Below are positions 35,906 through 45,274 of a DNA stretch of 64,000 nt, piece after piece (the stretch's first letter is position 1; every line of letters begins with the position of its first letter). Under the pieces are notes generated by a model. The model ran no database searches and was not told the DNA's origin. It saw only the letters and a program-made list of their open reading frames with translations. The position numbers and the translations under genes were made by a program. The stretch is taken from positions 30,196 through 94,195 of the forward strand of contig JAKPEO010000034.1 in NCBI GenBank assembly GCA_029551925.1. The letters run 5' to 3'. This DNA comes from a bacterium. Its GTDB lineage: Bacteria > JAGOBX01.

Positions 35906-37242
35906 AAAAAAAAATACTGATTATAGACGACGATGCTGCTGTTTGCACTTTTTTAAGCGATTTATTAAGCGACGAGTATAAAATTGAGGCATTCGTAAAT
36001 CCTAAAAAAGCGCTTGAATATTTAGAAAAAAAATCTACTGATATTGTGCTGTTAGATATAAGAATGCCTGAACTATCAGGCGAAGAGGTCTTAAAAATCC
36101 TAAAAGAAAAATACGAATATCTGCCTGTTGTAATGATAACAGCAATAGATGATTTAAAAACAGCCGTGCGCTGCATAAAATTAGGCGCTTGTGAATATCT
36201 TACAAAACCGTTTCATATTGAAGAAATACGACATACTATCAAACATATACTCTATGTTATTGATATTGAAAATCAATTAGATTACTATAAAACACCGAAT
36301 ATCCAACAGCCGCGTATTTACGAATATCAAACAAACTCTTCAAAAATGCAAGAAATATTGAAAATAATCAATAAAATCGCACCGCAAGATGTGACTGTAT
36401 TATTAACAGGCGAAAGCGGTGTTGGTAAAGAAATAATGGCTAATTATATTCATAATAACAGCCCTCGTAAAAAACAGGCATTTATTGCTATTGACTGCGG
36501 CGCTATACCTTCAACATTAATACAATCTGAATTATTTGGTTATGAAAAAGGCGCATTTACCGGTGCAGTCTCAACAAAAAAAGGAAAATTAGAATTGGCG
36601 AACGGCGGCACTTTGTTTTTAGATGAAATCAATAATATGGATTTTGACTCGCAGGCAAAATTATTAAGAGTCATACAAAACCGTCAAATTGAGCGATTAG
36701 GCGGCACCTCGACAATTGATATTGATGTTAGATTGATTGTTGCAAGCAATAAAAATTTATGGCAAGAAGTAGAAAACAAAAAATTTCGCGAAGATTTATT
36801 TTATCGAATAAATGTAATACATATTGTATTGCCTCCGTTACGCGAAAGATTAGAAGATATTGAATTATTAACAAAACATTTTATAGAAAAATCAAGTCAA
36901 AAGAATCGCAAAAAAATCAACGGTATAACGCAAGTTGCGATTGACTTATTAAAAAAATACGATTGGCCCGGCAATATCAGAGAATTAGAAAACATAATAG
37001 AAAAAGCTGTAATTTTGACAAAAAATAATATTTTGGATTTGCAAGATTTCAGCGATTTAGAATATAGATTGGAATTAAAAAATATTTTGCCGCTGGATAA
37101 AGCGACAGAAAAATTTCAAAAAGAATACATACGCAATATTTTTACATCATCTGATAAAAATATCGAAAAAACAAGTGAATTACTCAATATCACGACGAAA
37201 CAATTGCAAATGCTATTAAAAAAATATGAAATTAATTATTAA
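35902..37242 (+). CDS. NtrC-family sigma54-dependent response regulator
   Basis: 446 residues. A receiver domain (1-120) has the DDD cluster, phospho-acceptor Asp52 in LLDIRMPE and KPF near 103. A sigma54-activating AAA+ domain (about 150-375) has Walker A GESGVGKE, the sigma54-contact loop GAFTGA near 217, Walker B GGTLFLDEI and an R-finger region FREDLFYRIN. The C-terminus (about 400-446) is a Fis-type helix-turn-helix that is lysine/glutamine-rich and somewhat divergent. It would activate sigma54 promoters on phosphorylation. The start overlaps the M29 gene (ATGA) and the end overlaps the SpoIID gene by 17 bases. No kinase lies beside it. Confidence 0.92.
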   Translation: MKKKILIIDDDAAVCTFLSDLLSDEYKIEAFVNPKKALEYLEKKSTDIVLLDIRMPELSGEEVLKILKEKYEYLPVVMITAIDDLKTAVRCIKLGACEYLTKPFHIEEIRHTIKHILYVIDIENQLDYYKTPNIQQPRIYEYQTNSSKMQEILKIINKIAPQDVTVLLTGESGVGKEIMANYIHNNSPRKKQAFIAIDCGAIPSTLIQSELFGYEKGAFTGAVSTKKGKLELANGGTLFLDEINNMDFDSQAKLLRVIQNRQIERLGGTSTIDIDVRLIVASNKNLWQEVENKKFREDLFYRINVIHIVLPPLRERLEDIELLTKHFIEKSSQKNRKKINGITQVAIDLLKKYDWPGNIRELENIIEKAVILTKNNILDLQDFSDLEYRLELKNILPLDKATEKFQKEYIRNIFTSSDKNIEKTSELLNITTKQLQMLLKKYEINY

Positions 37243-38746
37243 ATTTTTTTTTATTTCTTTTTTATTTGTATTAATATTTCGTTATTCTATTGGAATATCG
37301 CGCGCGCAAATTATCGACCGCGCTTATAATTTTCTTAAATCTAATGATTTAGAAAATTTTAAAGATTATTTAGATGTTATGCAGCTTGATATTGAACATC
37401 TAAACGATACTGAAAAAAATCAATTGAATTTTTTATACGGCATATATTATTTCAGGACCAACGATTATAATCAAGCGATAGAATACTTTAAAAAAAGCAC
37501 CGATGCTTTTCCATCAGAAGCGAATTATTATCTAAATAGATGCTATTTATACACGCAAAAAGAAATATCACAAATAGAAGTCAAGCCTGATATTTTTGAT
37601 TTAATAGAAATGCCTAAACAACCTAAAAAAATCGCAGGCATTGATAAATTTGAAAAAACAAATATTTTAAAAAGAAACTATATCCGCGTATTAATAACTA
37701 ACGCGGCAAGATTAACATTAGAACTTCCTGAAAATACAAAAATATTAGATGAAACTGATAATCTCATCACAACAATAAAAGATAATACTAAAATTACAAT
37801 CACTGCCAAATCGTCAAATTTTTTTAAAGTATCTGATTTAGGCGATTATTCATTTATAAAAATTGCGCCGCAGTCATATTTAAAAATAAACGATAATATT
37901 TATAAATATCCATTAGAACTCAAAACAAACGGCAAATCGCAAAATATATTAGCAATATTAGAAGTGCCGCTTGAAAATTATCTTAAATATGTCGTGCCAA
38001 AAGAAATTTCAGCAAACTGGCCAATTGAAATGATTAAAGCTCAAAGTATCGCTGCGCGAACATACGCGGTGTATCAAATACTAACAACGGATCATTTGCC
38101 ATTCGATGTAAAATCCGACCAAACTTCACAAGTTTTTGGCGACAGCAAATCCCGCAGAAAAGTAACTGACGATGCTGTAGATGCAACTACTGGAATTATT
38201 ATGACATACGGCGGCAGTCCGATAGCTGCGTTTTTCTACTCTGATTCCGGCGGCGCTACAGAAGAACCACATATAATTTGGGGCGGCAAAAAATATCCGT
38301 ATTTCAAAACAGAAATAGATGAATTTGCACCGCCTGTATCGCACAGTAAATGGAAATACACTGTTAAAGAATCAACGCTTCGCAAAACAATAGAAAATCT
38401 AAAAAAAACAAATATTGGCAGAATCCAAAAAATCTATCCGATCCGCACGACCAAAAACGGGCGATGGATAGAATTAGCGGTAGAATGCTCTGAAAATAAA
38501 ATCACAAAAGTAGATGCTTATGCCTTACGCATTGCGTTGGGGTCGCAATATAATTTTAAAAGTTTATTAATCACAGATTTTTATCAATCCGGCGATTCAT
38601 TCACATTTGAGGGCTTGGGCTTCGGACACGGAGTAGGCCTGCCGCAATGGAGCGGCAAACGAATGGCAGAAGCAAATTATTCATATTCTGACATATTAAG
38701 AAGATATTATAAAGGTATTGATTTTGCCACGCTCGTCTATGACTAA
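37226..38746 (+). CDS. SpoIID/LytB-domain protein with TPR-like head
   Basis: 506 residues. A hydrophobic signal or anchor (about 5-22) is followed by a TPR-like region to about 100 (YGIYYFRTNDYNQAIEYFKKS). The SpoIID domain spans about 145-500. It holds VPLENYLKYVVPKEISANWP, MIKAQSIAARTYAVYQ, the DQTSQVFGD site, FFYSDSGGATE and the terminal FGHGVGLPQWSGKRMA. In sporulating Firmicutes SpoIID is a lytic transglycosylase; in diderm non-sporulators these proteins are periplasmic peptidoglycan-remodelling enzymes. No other sporulation gene is present. The gene starts inside the NtrC gene and ends inside the DUF58 gene. Confidence 0.88.
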   Translation: MKLIIKFFFISFLFVLIFRYSIGISRAQIIDRAYNFLKSNDLENFKDYLDVMQLDIEHLNDTEKNQLNFLYGIYYFRTNDYNQAIEYFKKSTDAFPSEANYYLNRCYLYTQKEISQIEVKPDIFDLIEMPKQPKKIAGIDKFEKTNILKRNYIRVLITNAARLTLELPENTKILDETDNLITTIKDNTKITITAKSSNFFKVSDLGDYSFIKIAPQSYLKINDNIYKYPLELKTNGKSQNILAILEVPLENYLKYVVPKEISANWPIEMIKAQSIAARTYAVYQILTTDHLPFDVKSDQTSQVFGDSKSRRKVTDDAVDATTGIIMTYGGSPIAAFFYSDSGGATEEPHIIWGGKKYPYFKTEIDEFAPPVSHSKWKYTVKESTLRKTIENLKKTNIGRIQKIYPIRTTKNGRWIELAVECSENKITKVDAYALRIALGSQYNFKSLLITDFYQSGDSFTFEGLGFGHGVGLPQWSGKRMAEANYSYSDILRRYYKGIDFATLVYD

Positions 38747-39629
38747 TTCCTATTTTGATAATGCTCTGCTATTAAAAATCGGGCAATATACTCTAACAGC
38801 CAAAACAATAATGGACAATCTTTTTACTGGCGGGCATAAAAGCAAATTAACTGGTTTTAATATCGAATTCGCCGAATATCAACAGTTTAATGACTACGAA
38901 GACACGAAATTTATAGATTGGAAACTCTACGCCAAAACCGAAAAATTATTTGTAAAAAAATATGAAGAGGATAATGCTCTAAATATTTCTATTTTGCTGG
39001 ACTCTTCAAACTCTATGAGTTTTCAATCTTCTTATTCTTTAAATAAATTAGAATATTCAAAATTTATTTGCGCGTGCATCATATACAAAACAATCAAACA
39101 AAATGATTGCTTTGAATTAAAGACATTTAACAGCGAACTGCAAACCATAATAAATTTTACAAATAATCCTATAATTTTAAAACAAACAGATAACGAACTC
39201 AAAAAAATCGAAGCGTCCTCGCAAACTAAATACGGCAAAATATTTAGCGAATATATGACTAATCTAAAAAAACGGCAGATGATAATTATTATATCTGATT
39301 TCTTATTTGATGACGATAATGAATTTGAAAACGCTTTAAAGATTATCAGGCAGTTATCAAAAAACGGCAATTCTATTTTATTTATACATATCCTCGACGA
39401 TTTTGAAATTAACTTTGATTTTCCGAATACCGCTATTGAATTTCGCGGGCTAGAAACTAACAATAAAATAACTATAATCCCAGAAAAAATAAAAAATAAA
39501 TATATCAGTATAATGAATGAATATCTAAAAATGATATATAACGAATGTTCAAACAGCGGAATTTACTATACTTTGATGAATACAAATATTCCATTAGAAA
39601 AAAATATCCAAAAGATTTTCAAGAGTTAG
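38739..39629 (+). CDS. DUF58 family protein
   Basis: 296 residues from the ATG at 38739; a TTG at 38718 would add seven. It has the DUF58 signature GFNIEFAEYQQFNDYEDTKFIDWKLYAKT near residues 45-75. A degenerate von Willebrand A fold follows, with ISILLDSSNSMSF as the MIDAS-like DxSxS motif. In other bacteria DUF58 proteins pair with a MoxR ATPase and BatA/BatB proteins. A BatA-like gene follows four bases later, but no MoxR is adjacent. Cytosolic or membrane-associated. It overlaps the SpoIID gene by 8 bases. Confidence 0.85.
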   Translation: MTNSYFDNALLLKIGQYTLTAKTIMDNLFTGGHKSKLTGFNIEFAEYQQFNDYEDTKFIDWKLYAKTEKLFVKKYEEDNALNISILLDSSNSMSFQSSYSLNKLEYSKFICACIIYKTIKQNDCFELKTFNSELQTIINFTNNPIILKQTDNELKKIEASSQTKYGKIFSEYMTNLKKRQMIIIISDFLFDDDNEFENALKIIRQLSKNGNSILFIHILDDFEINFDFPNTAIEFRGLETNNKITIIPEKIKNKYISIMNEYLKMIYNECSNSGIYYTLMNTNIPLEKNIQKIFKS

Positions 39630-39633
39630 ATAT

Positions 39634-41529
39634 ATGAATTTGAAATTTGCAAATATATACTTTTTATACGCATTGCCGTTAATAATTATCCCTATTATCA
39701 TTCACATTCTAAATAAACAAAAAAATAAAATAGTATATTTTTCTAATATGCGCATTTTATCACTGGCAGCGTCAAATTTTGCATATAACATAAAATTGCT
39801 GAATATTTTGAGTTTAATAATAAGAATATTAATTTTAATTTTTTTAATTTTATATTTTGCAGCACCGCAATTAGAAAAAAAATCAAAAGAAAAACTGATG
39901 TTTAACGAATATCATTTTTATCTTGATAATTCAGAATATATGTCCGCAAAAATTGAAAATCAAAATAATCTTGAATTTTACAAAGATTTATTAACTAAAT
40001 TTTTAACTGACAAAAAATACGGACATTTGCATAATAAAATCAAAATTATCGAGCTCGATAAAAATAATAATAAAATAATACAGCATTCCACTATCAATGC
40101 TAAATTGCAATACATTCATAATTTAAAGTTAGATGAATCTAACTTTTTATTTAGCCAATTGCAAAAAAAATACGATAATCAAAGCGATACTCTGCTGATA
40201 ATCTTAACTAATAATAGAATAAACGATAAATTGCTAAAAAATACTAACAATATAATTTTATGCGCTCCGCAATTTGATTTTAAAAATACAGCCATAACCA
40301 AAATCAATGCGGTAAAAAAAACTTTATTAATTAACGAACCAATCGATTTAGAAATCGAAATATATTCTGATACAACCGAACAAAATATACTGACAATTTA
40401 CGGAATATCAGAAAACGGCGGAATAAAACAAACATTAGCAAATTTCAATATAACTCTCAGCAAAGGACTTAATACTTTAAATCTAAAATTTCAGCAGCCG
40501 AGTAATATTTTTAAATTCGCATTAGCGGAATTGCAGCCGGATGCTATCGACTACGATAATTATTATTATTTTACGCTGCCGGTCAAAAATCCATATAATA
40601 CGCTATTGATAGAAGATAACAAGGATACCAATACTACTTATCAACTGCTTTCTGCGACTAATCATAAAATTACAAAAATCAACTATTCTGATTTTTTGAA
40701 AAATACCGATAAATTTTCCAATAACTATGAATTAGCGGTTTTCAATAATCTGCTTAATTTCGATAATACGCTGATTGATTTTATAAAAAAAACATTACAA
40801 AACGGCGCGCATATTTTTATAATACCAGATGAAAATATTAATCTATCAATAATAAATGATTATTTAGGCAGACAATATATAAACGAAGAGCCGCTGCTGC
40901 CTATTTATTTCAGCGGCAAAAGCAGCGGCAGATCGTTTCAAAGAGAAAATATAAAATTTCTTGAAAGATTATACGCTTACAATATTGACAATATTTTCAA
41001 CGCCAAACCATATATAGAATTTGACCATAAAATTCTTGCAGTTTTTGACAATAATAATCCTGCGGCTGTTATAAAAAAATACAATAACGGCTGCATATTA
41101 ATATTTACTTTCAATCACAAATTAAAAAATAGCGCGGTTTTTTTAACGCCTGAATATTTCTATAAATTCAATTCCATTATTTCAGAATTATATCAAAATA
41201 AAAATATTGAAATAATCTCGTCATTAAAAAAAATAGATGCAAAAAAAAATGAAAAATTAATCAATATTCACGAACCAGCGAAAAACACTGATTTTCCCAA
41301 ACAAGCGATTTATAAAATTGAAGATAACAGCGCTGGACAGCAATATAAATTATTAAACATTCCAGCTTCTCAAAAATCTAATGAAGATTTTTGGCATTTT
41401 GACAAGATAACAGAACAACTGACAAGCGATCAAAAAAATATTCCGTTAGCGCATTATTTTATCTATGCTTTGTTAGTTTTATTTATTGCTGATTTATTAG
41501 TATTTATTATTCGCGCAAAATATTTTTAA
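39634..41529 (+). CDS. BatA N-terminal-domain membrane protein
   Basis: 631 residues. It begins with the aerotolerance BatA-type motif FANIYFLYALPLIIIPIIIH and KIVYFSNMRIL. A second membrane helix (about 52-75) follows, then a long extracytoplasmic region with an Ig-like strand pattern (about 225-305) and a C-terminal helix (about 604-626). The middle (about 320-480) resembles a glutamine-amidotransferase-like fold (LLIEDNKDTNTTYQLL, FIIPDENINLSIINDYLG), as in many BatA-like proteins. It lacks a clear VWA MIDAS motif. The last codons overlap the convergent thiC gene by four bases. A role with the DUF58 protein in envelope quality control is inferred. Confidence 0.75.
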   Translation: MNLKFANIYFLYALPLIIIPIIIHILNKQKNKIVYFSNMRILSLAASNFAYNIKLLNILSLIIRILILIFLILYFAAPQLEKKSKEKLMFNEYHFYLDNSEYMSAKIENQNNLEFYKDLLTKFLTDKKYGHLHNKIKIIELDKNNNKIIQHSTINAKLQYIHNLKLDESNFLFSQLQKKYDNQSDTLLIILTNNRINDKLLKNTNNIILCAPQFDFKNTAITKINAVKKTLLINEPIDLEIEIYSDTTEQNILTIYGISENGGIKQTLANFNITLSKGLNTLNLKFQQPSNIFKFALAELQPDAIDYDNYYYFTLPVKNPYNTLLIEDNKDTNTTYQLLSATNHKITKINYSDFLKNTDKFSNNYELAVFNNLLNFDNTLIDFIKKTLQNGAHIFIIPDENINLSIINDYLGRQYINEEPLLPIYFSGKSSGRSFQRENIKFLERLYAYNIDNIFNAKPYIEFDHKILAVFDNNNPAAVIKKYNNGCILIFTFNHKLKNSAVFLTPEYFYKFNSIISELYQNKNIEIISSLKKIDAKKNEKLINIHEPAKNTDFPKQAIYKIEDNSAGQQYKLLNIPASQKSNEDFWHFDKITEQLTSDQKNIPLAHYFIYALLVLFIADLLVFIIRAKYF

Positions 41530-42800
41530 AATACATCCTTTAATTTTTTGACTGCGCAAAATTCAGAGCACATTGTGCAGACATCTTTATCAACCGGTTT
41601 ACTGCTTTCTCTATATTTTTCGACATATTCAGGGTCAATAGCGCATTTTATTTGTTTCTGCCAATCGAGCGAATATCTTGCAAACGCCATTTGATTGTCA
41701 ATATCAATCGCGCCTTTTATACCTTTTGCAATATCCGCTGCGTGCGCGGCGATACGCGATGCGATTACGCCCTGTTTGACATCTTCAAGCGACGGCAACC
41801 GCAAATGTTCAGCGGGCGTGACATAGCACAAAAAATCTGCGCCATAAGCTGCGGCAAGTGCTCCGCCAATCGCAGAAGTAATATGATCATAGCCAGGCGC
41901 AATATCAGTCACAAGCGGACCTAACACATAAAACGGCGCATTATGACATAATGACTTTTGTAGTTCTATATTGCTCTTGATTTGATTTAGCGGCATATGC
42001 CCAGGACCTTCAATCATCACTTGTGCGCCTGCATTTTGCGCTATTTGCGTGAGTTCGCCTAATAATATCAGTTCTTGTATTTGCGCTCTATCAGTAGCGT
42101 CAGCCAAACACCCTGGTCTTAATCCATCTCCTAACGACAATGTCACATCATATTTTTTAGCTATTTTTAATAATCTATCAAAATCTTCATAAAGCGGATT
42201 TTCTTTTTTATTTTTTTCTATCCACGCGGCTAAAATAGCGCCGCCGCGACTCACTATATTTAATATTCTCTTTTCTATTTTCAACCGTTCAATTGTCTGT
42301 TGGGTTACGCCGCAGTGAACTGTAATAAAATCTACGCCTTGCTCGCAATGTTTCTCAATAATATCAAACATCAATTCTTTATCTATTTTATTTGTATCTC
42401 CGTATTTTTCGAGCGCTATAACAGCCATTTCATAAATAGGAACAGTGCCAACGCAAATGCTGCTTTTTTCTATTACCAATTTTCTAATTTTATCTAAATC
42501 GCCGCCTGTGCTTAAATCCATTATTGCATTAGCTCCGTATTTTTCGGCGATTTCAAGTTTTTTTAATTCATAATCTATATTTTGGCAATCGCGCGATGTG
42601 CCGATATTGGCGTTTATTTTTGTAGTTAACCCGCGACCTATGCCGACAGCTTTAAATTTATGATTTACATTTTTAGGTATTACTACCACTCCGTCTTTTA
42701 CTGCTTGCAATAATTCTTGCGCGGCAATATTTTCAGCGGCAGCCACTTGTTTCATCTCATCAGTTAAAATATCTTGTCGAGCATATTCTAATTGCGTCAT
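41526..42800 (-). CDS. thiC: Phosphomethylpyrimidine synthase ThiC
   Basis: 424 residues, the short form lacking the N-terminal ThiC-associated domain. It has NANIGTSRD, MDLSTGGDLD, VGTVPIYEMA, HCGVT, SRGGAI, SLGDGLRPG, MIEGPGHMP and DIAPGYDHITSAIGG. The C-terminal iron-sulphur motif is CTMCSEFCAVK. It converts aminoimidazole ribotide to HMP-phosphate for thiamine by radical SAM chemistry. Short anaerobe-type relatives such as BzaF make 5-hydroxybenzimidazole for cobamides, and the sequence alone does not fully separate them. A GGAG ribosome site sits before the ATG. Only 33 bases separate it from proB, so there is no room for a TPP riboswitch. Confidence 0.88.
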   Translation of the reverse strand: MTQLEYARQDILTDEMKQVAAAENIAAQELLQAVKDGVVVIPKNVNHKFKAVGIGRGLTTKINANIGTSRDCQNIDYELKKLEIAEKYGANAIMDLSTGGDLDKIRKLVIEKSSICVGTVPIYEMAVIALEKYGDTNKIDKELMFDIIEKHCEQGVDFITVHCGVTQQTIERLKIEKRILNIVSRGGAILAAWIEKNKKENPLYEDFDRLLKIAKKYDVTLSLGDGLRPGCLADATDRAQIQELILLGELTQIAQNAGAQVMIEGPGHMPLNQIKSNIELQKSLCHNAPFYVLGPLVTDIAPGYDHITSAIGGALAAAYGADFLCYVTPAEHLRLPSLEDVKQGVIASRIAAHAADIAKGIKGAIDIDNQMAFARYSLDWQKQIKCAIDPEYVEKYRESSKPVDKDVCTMCSEFCAVKKLKDVF

Positions 42801-42833
42801 TTTTTATTCTCCAAATTTAGATTTTTAGAAATT

Positions 42834-43961
42834 TTAATTAATCAATACCATATTATCAATATGCAGCGCTTCATCAGCATCGTAAAAATCAAATTTTTTC
42901 TTTATTTCAGAAGTTTTCAGTCCCTTAATTTGCAGCAATTCAAACTTATTATAATTGCATAAGCCTTTGGCTATTTTTTCATTATTTGAATTATATACGC
43001 CCACGCAATCGCCTGCATCAAAATCACCAGTAACATTTACTATTCCAGAGGGCAATAAACTCTTATTATTTTTTAATGCTTTAACCGCGCCGTCGTCAAT
43101 TATTATTTTTCCGCGCGGTTTTAAATTATATTTTATCCAATGCTTGCGCGGCGCCAATGTCTTTTTCGCCGGATAAAAAAATGTGCCGCGATATGATAAA
43201 GTTAATACTTTATCAATAATTTTATCATCATAGCCATTACAAATTATCATCGGAATGCCAGCAGACATTGTAATTTCAGCAGCGCGTAACTTGGAAATCA
43301 TTCCGCCGGTAGTAGTAGATTTTGAAGCACTGCCAGCAATTTTCAATAATTCGTCATCTATTGCGCTCACATCTTCTATCAACGAATTTTTATCATTCAA
43401 ATTTTTAAACAATCCGTCAATATTTGACAAAATAATCAATAAATCAGCGTTTATCATAGTTGCAACCATTGCACCTAATTTATCGTTATCTCCAAACTTT
43501 ATTTCTTCTACCGCAACAGTATCATTTTCATTTATAATAGGTATCGCCTTTAATTTGAATAATGCATTTAATGTATTTACCGCATTCAAATAGCGCTGTC
43601 TGTGCATTATGCCGGTCTGTGTTAATAATATCTGCGCTACAACTTTATTATATTTTGCAAATAACTTGTCATACATTTGCATTAATTTATTTTGACCAAT
43701 CGCCGCTGCTGCCTGTTTTAGCGCTAATTGTTTAGGTTTGGCCTTTAAATTTAAAACAGACATTCCAAAACCAATTGCGCCTGATGATACTATCGTAAAA
43801 TTACGAGCATCGCTGTATTTTACAATTTGCTCAACTATCGGTTTTATGTGCTTATCAGTAATTTGCGGATATCCGTCAATTATATCAGTCAAAATGCTTG
43901 TTCCAATTTTTACAACAATATTTTTTGATTTTTTTATTAAATCATATTTGTTCGGCATCAT
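42834..43961 (-). CDS. proB: Glutamate 5-kinase ProB with PUA domain
   Basis: 375 residues from the ATG at 43961; a TTG at 43970 and a second ATG at 43958 are alternatives. The amino-acid kinase domain has VVKIGTSIL, IVSSGAIGFGM, NENDTVAVEEIKFGDNDKLGAMVA and SNIDGL. A PUA domain from about residue 275 (KHWIKYNLKPRGKIIIDDGA) completes the usual E. coli-type layout. The enzyme phosphorylates glutamate in the first step of proline synthesis. The start overlaps the 3' end of obg, a common neighbour in many bacteria. proA is not in the window. Confidence 0.93.
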   Translation of the reverse strand: MMPNKYDLIKKSKNIVVKIGTSILTDIIDGYPQITDKHIKPIVEQIVKYSDARNFTIVSSGAIGFGMSVLNLKAKPKQLALKQAAAAIGQNKLMQMYDKLFAKYNKVVAQILLTQTGIMHRQRYLNAVNTLNALFKLKAIPIINENDTVAVEEIKFGDNDKLGAMVATMINADLLIILSNIDGLFKNLNDKNSLIEDVSAIDDELLKIAGSASKSTTTGGMISKLRAAEITMSAGIPMIICNGYDDKIIDKVLTLSYRGTFFYPAKKTLAPRKHWIKYNLKPRGKIIIDDGAVKALKNNKSLLPSGIVNVTGDFDAGDCVGVYNSNNEKIAKGLCNYNKFELLQIKGLKTSEIKKKFDFYDADEALHIDNMVLIN

Positions 43962-45249
43962 AATAGTCAAACTGCTGCTCTCCTATATAAACTATATCGC
44001 CATTAACAGCGCCTAATTTCTTTAATAGATAATTTATATTATATTTTTCTAAAATTCTATTAAATTTTGTCAAGCCGTCGTCTGTATTAATATTTATTCT
44101 ATTTATTGCTTTTAAAATTTGCGTGCCTGTAATTTCAAAAAAACCGTCGCCCAATTTTTTTACTTTTATCGGCTCTTCTTCTTCAAATTTGTATTCTTTG
44201 ATAATAGTATCTTCTATTTTAACATTTTCTTTTTCTAATTTTAAATATTCGTCTTTTATTCTAAAAAGCAATTCCGATATATTTATTTTTGCAGCCGCTG
44301 AAATCGCTAATACATCTACAATATTATCATATTTTGCGCAATATTTTTTTAAAGATTTCTTTTTTGCCGTCAAATCTTTTTCAATAATACAATCAATTTT
44401 ATTTAAAACTACTATCTGTTTTTTTTTCAAAAGTTTTTCATTATACAATTTCAGTTCATTATAAATCACATCGAAATCTTTTATAACATTATCTGAATTG
44501 GCGTCTATCAAATGCACAAAAAAATTTGCACGCTCGATATGTCTCAAAAACCGCGTGCCTAATCCTGCGCCGTTATGAGCATTTTCAATCAATCCTGGAA
44601 TATCGGCAAATGTCAACGCTAATTCGTCGTCTATTTTAACAACGCCTAAATTTGGAACAAGTGTAGTAAATGGATAATCAGCTATTTTTGGTCGCGCCGC
44701 TGAAATAATAGACAGCAGCGTAGATTTACCGGCATTCGGCAGCCCGATAATTGCTATATCTGCTAATAATTTAAGTTCGAGTATTACTTCTAATTTTTCG
44801 CCTATTTCGCCACGCTCGCAATAATCAGGAGAACGATTAGTTGATGATTTAAACATCGCATTACCGCGACCACCGCGACCACCGCACGCAGCAATAAACA
44901 GCGCATTATCAGTCACTAAATCCGCCAATACTTCGCCGGTCTCCGCATTTTTTATAACTACGCCAACCGGCACTTTTATTATTAAATCTTCACCGCTTGC
45001 GCCGGTTTTATTAGATTTCATTCCATTACTGCCATTTTGCGCTTTGAATTTGCGCTTGTATTTAAAATCTATCAATGTTTTGATTTTTTTGTCTGATACA
45101 AATATTATATTTCCGCCGCGGCCGCCGTTGCCGCCGTCCGGTCCGCCTTTTGGCACAAATTTTTCGCGATGAAAACTTGAACAGCCGTCACCGCCTTTAC
45201 CTGCTTCTATCATTATTTTAGCATAATCAATAAACAACTTTTCAGTCAT
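43942..45249 (-). CDS. obg: GTPase Obg (CgtA)
   Basis: 435 residues. The glycine-rich Obg fold (1-158) has GKGGDGCSSFHREKF and GGPDGGNGGRGG. The G domain has GLPNAGKSTLL (G1), the DYPFTT switch, DIPGLI (G3), NKID (G4) and ISA (G5). The C-terminal OCT domain starts near 345 with EPIKVKKLGDGFFEI. Obg acts in 50S assembly and the stringent response. Length and order are standard. The stop lies inside the start region of proB, and mutL is 25 bases upstream. The ribosome site is weak (GTGA). Confidence 0.95.
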   Translation of the reverse strand: MTEKLFIDYAKIMIEAGKGGDGCSSFHREKFVPKGGPDGGNGGRGGNIIFVSDKKIKTLIDFKYKRKFKAQNGSNGMKSNKTGASGEDLIIKVPVGVVIKNAETGEVLADLVTDNALFIAACGGRGGRGNAMFKSSTNRSPDYCERGEIGEKLEVILELKLLADIAIIGLPNAGKSTLLSIISAARPKIADYPFTTLVPNLGVVKIDDELALTFADIPGLIENAHNGAGLGTRFLRHIERANFFVHLIDANSDNVIKDFDVIYNELKLYNEKLLKKKQIVVLNKIDCIIEKDLTAKKKSLKKYCAKYDNIVDVLAISAAAKINISELLFRIKDEYLKLEKENVKIEDTIIKEYKFEEEEPIKVKKLGDGFFEITGTQILKAINRININTDDGLTKFNRILEKYNINYLLKKLGAVNGDIVYIGEQQFDYYDAEQI

Positions 45250-45274
45250 ATTTTATTCACTTTTTTATATTTTA

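Noticed and set aside
42801-42833. TPP riboswitch upstream of thiC
   Set aside because: Only 33 bases are available and no THI-box core (CTGAGA) is present.
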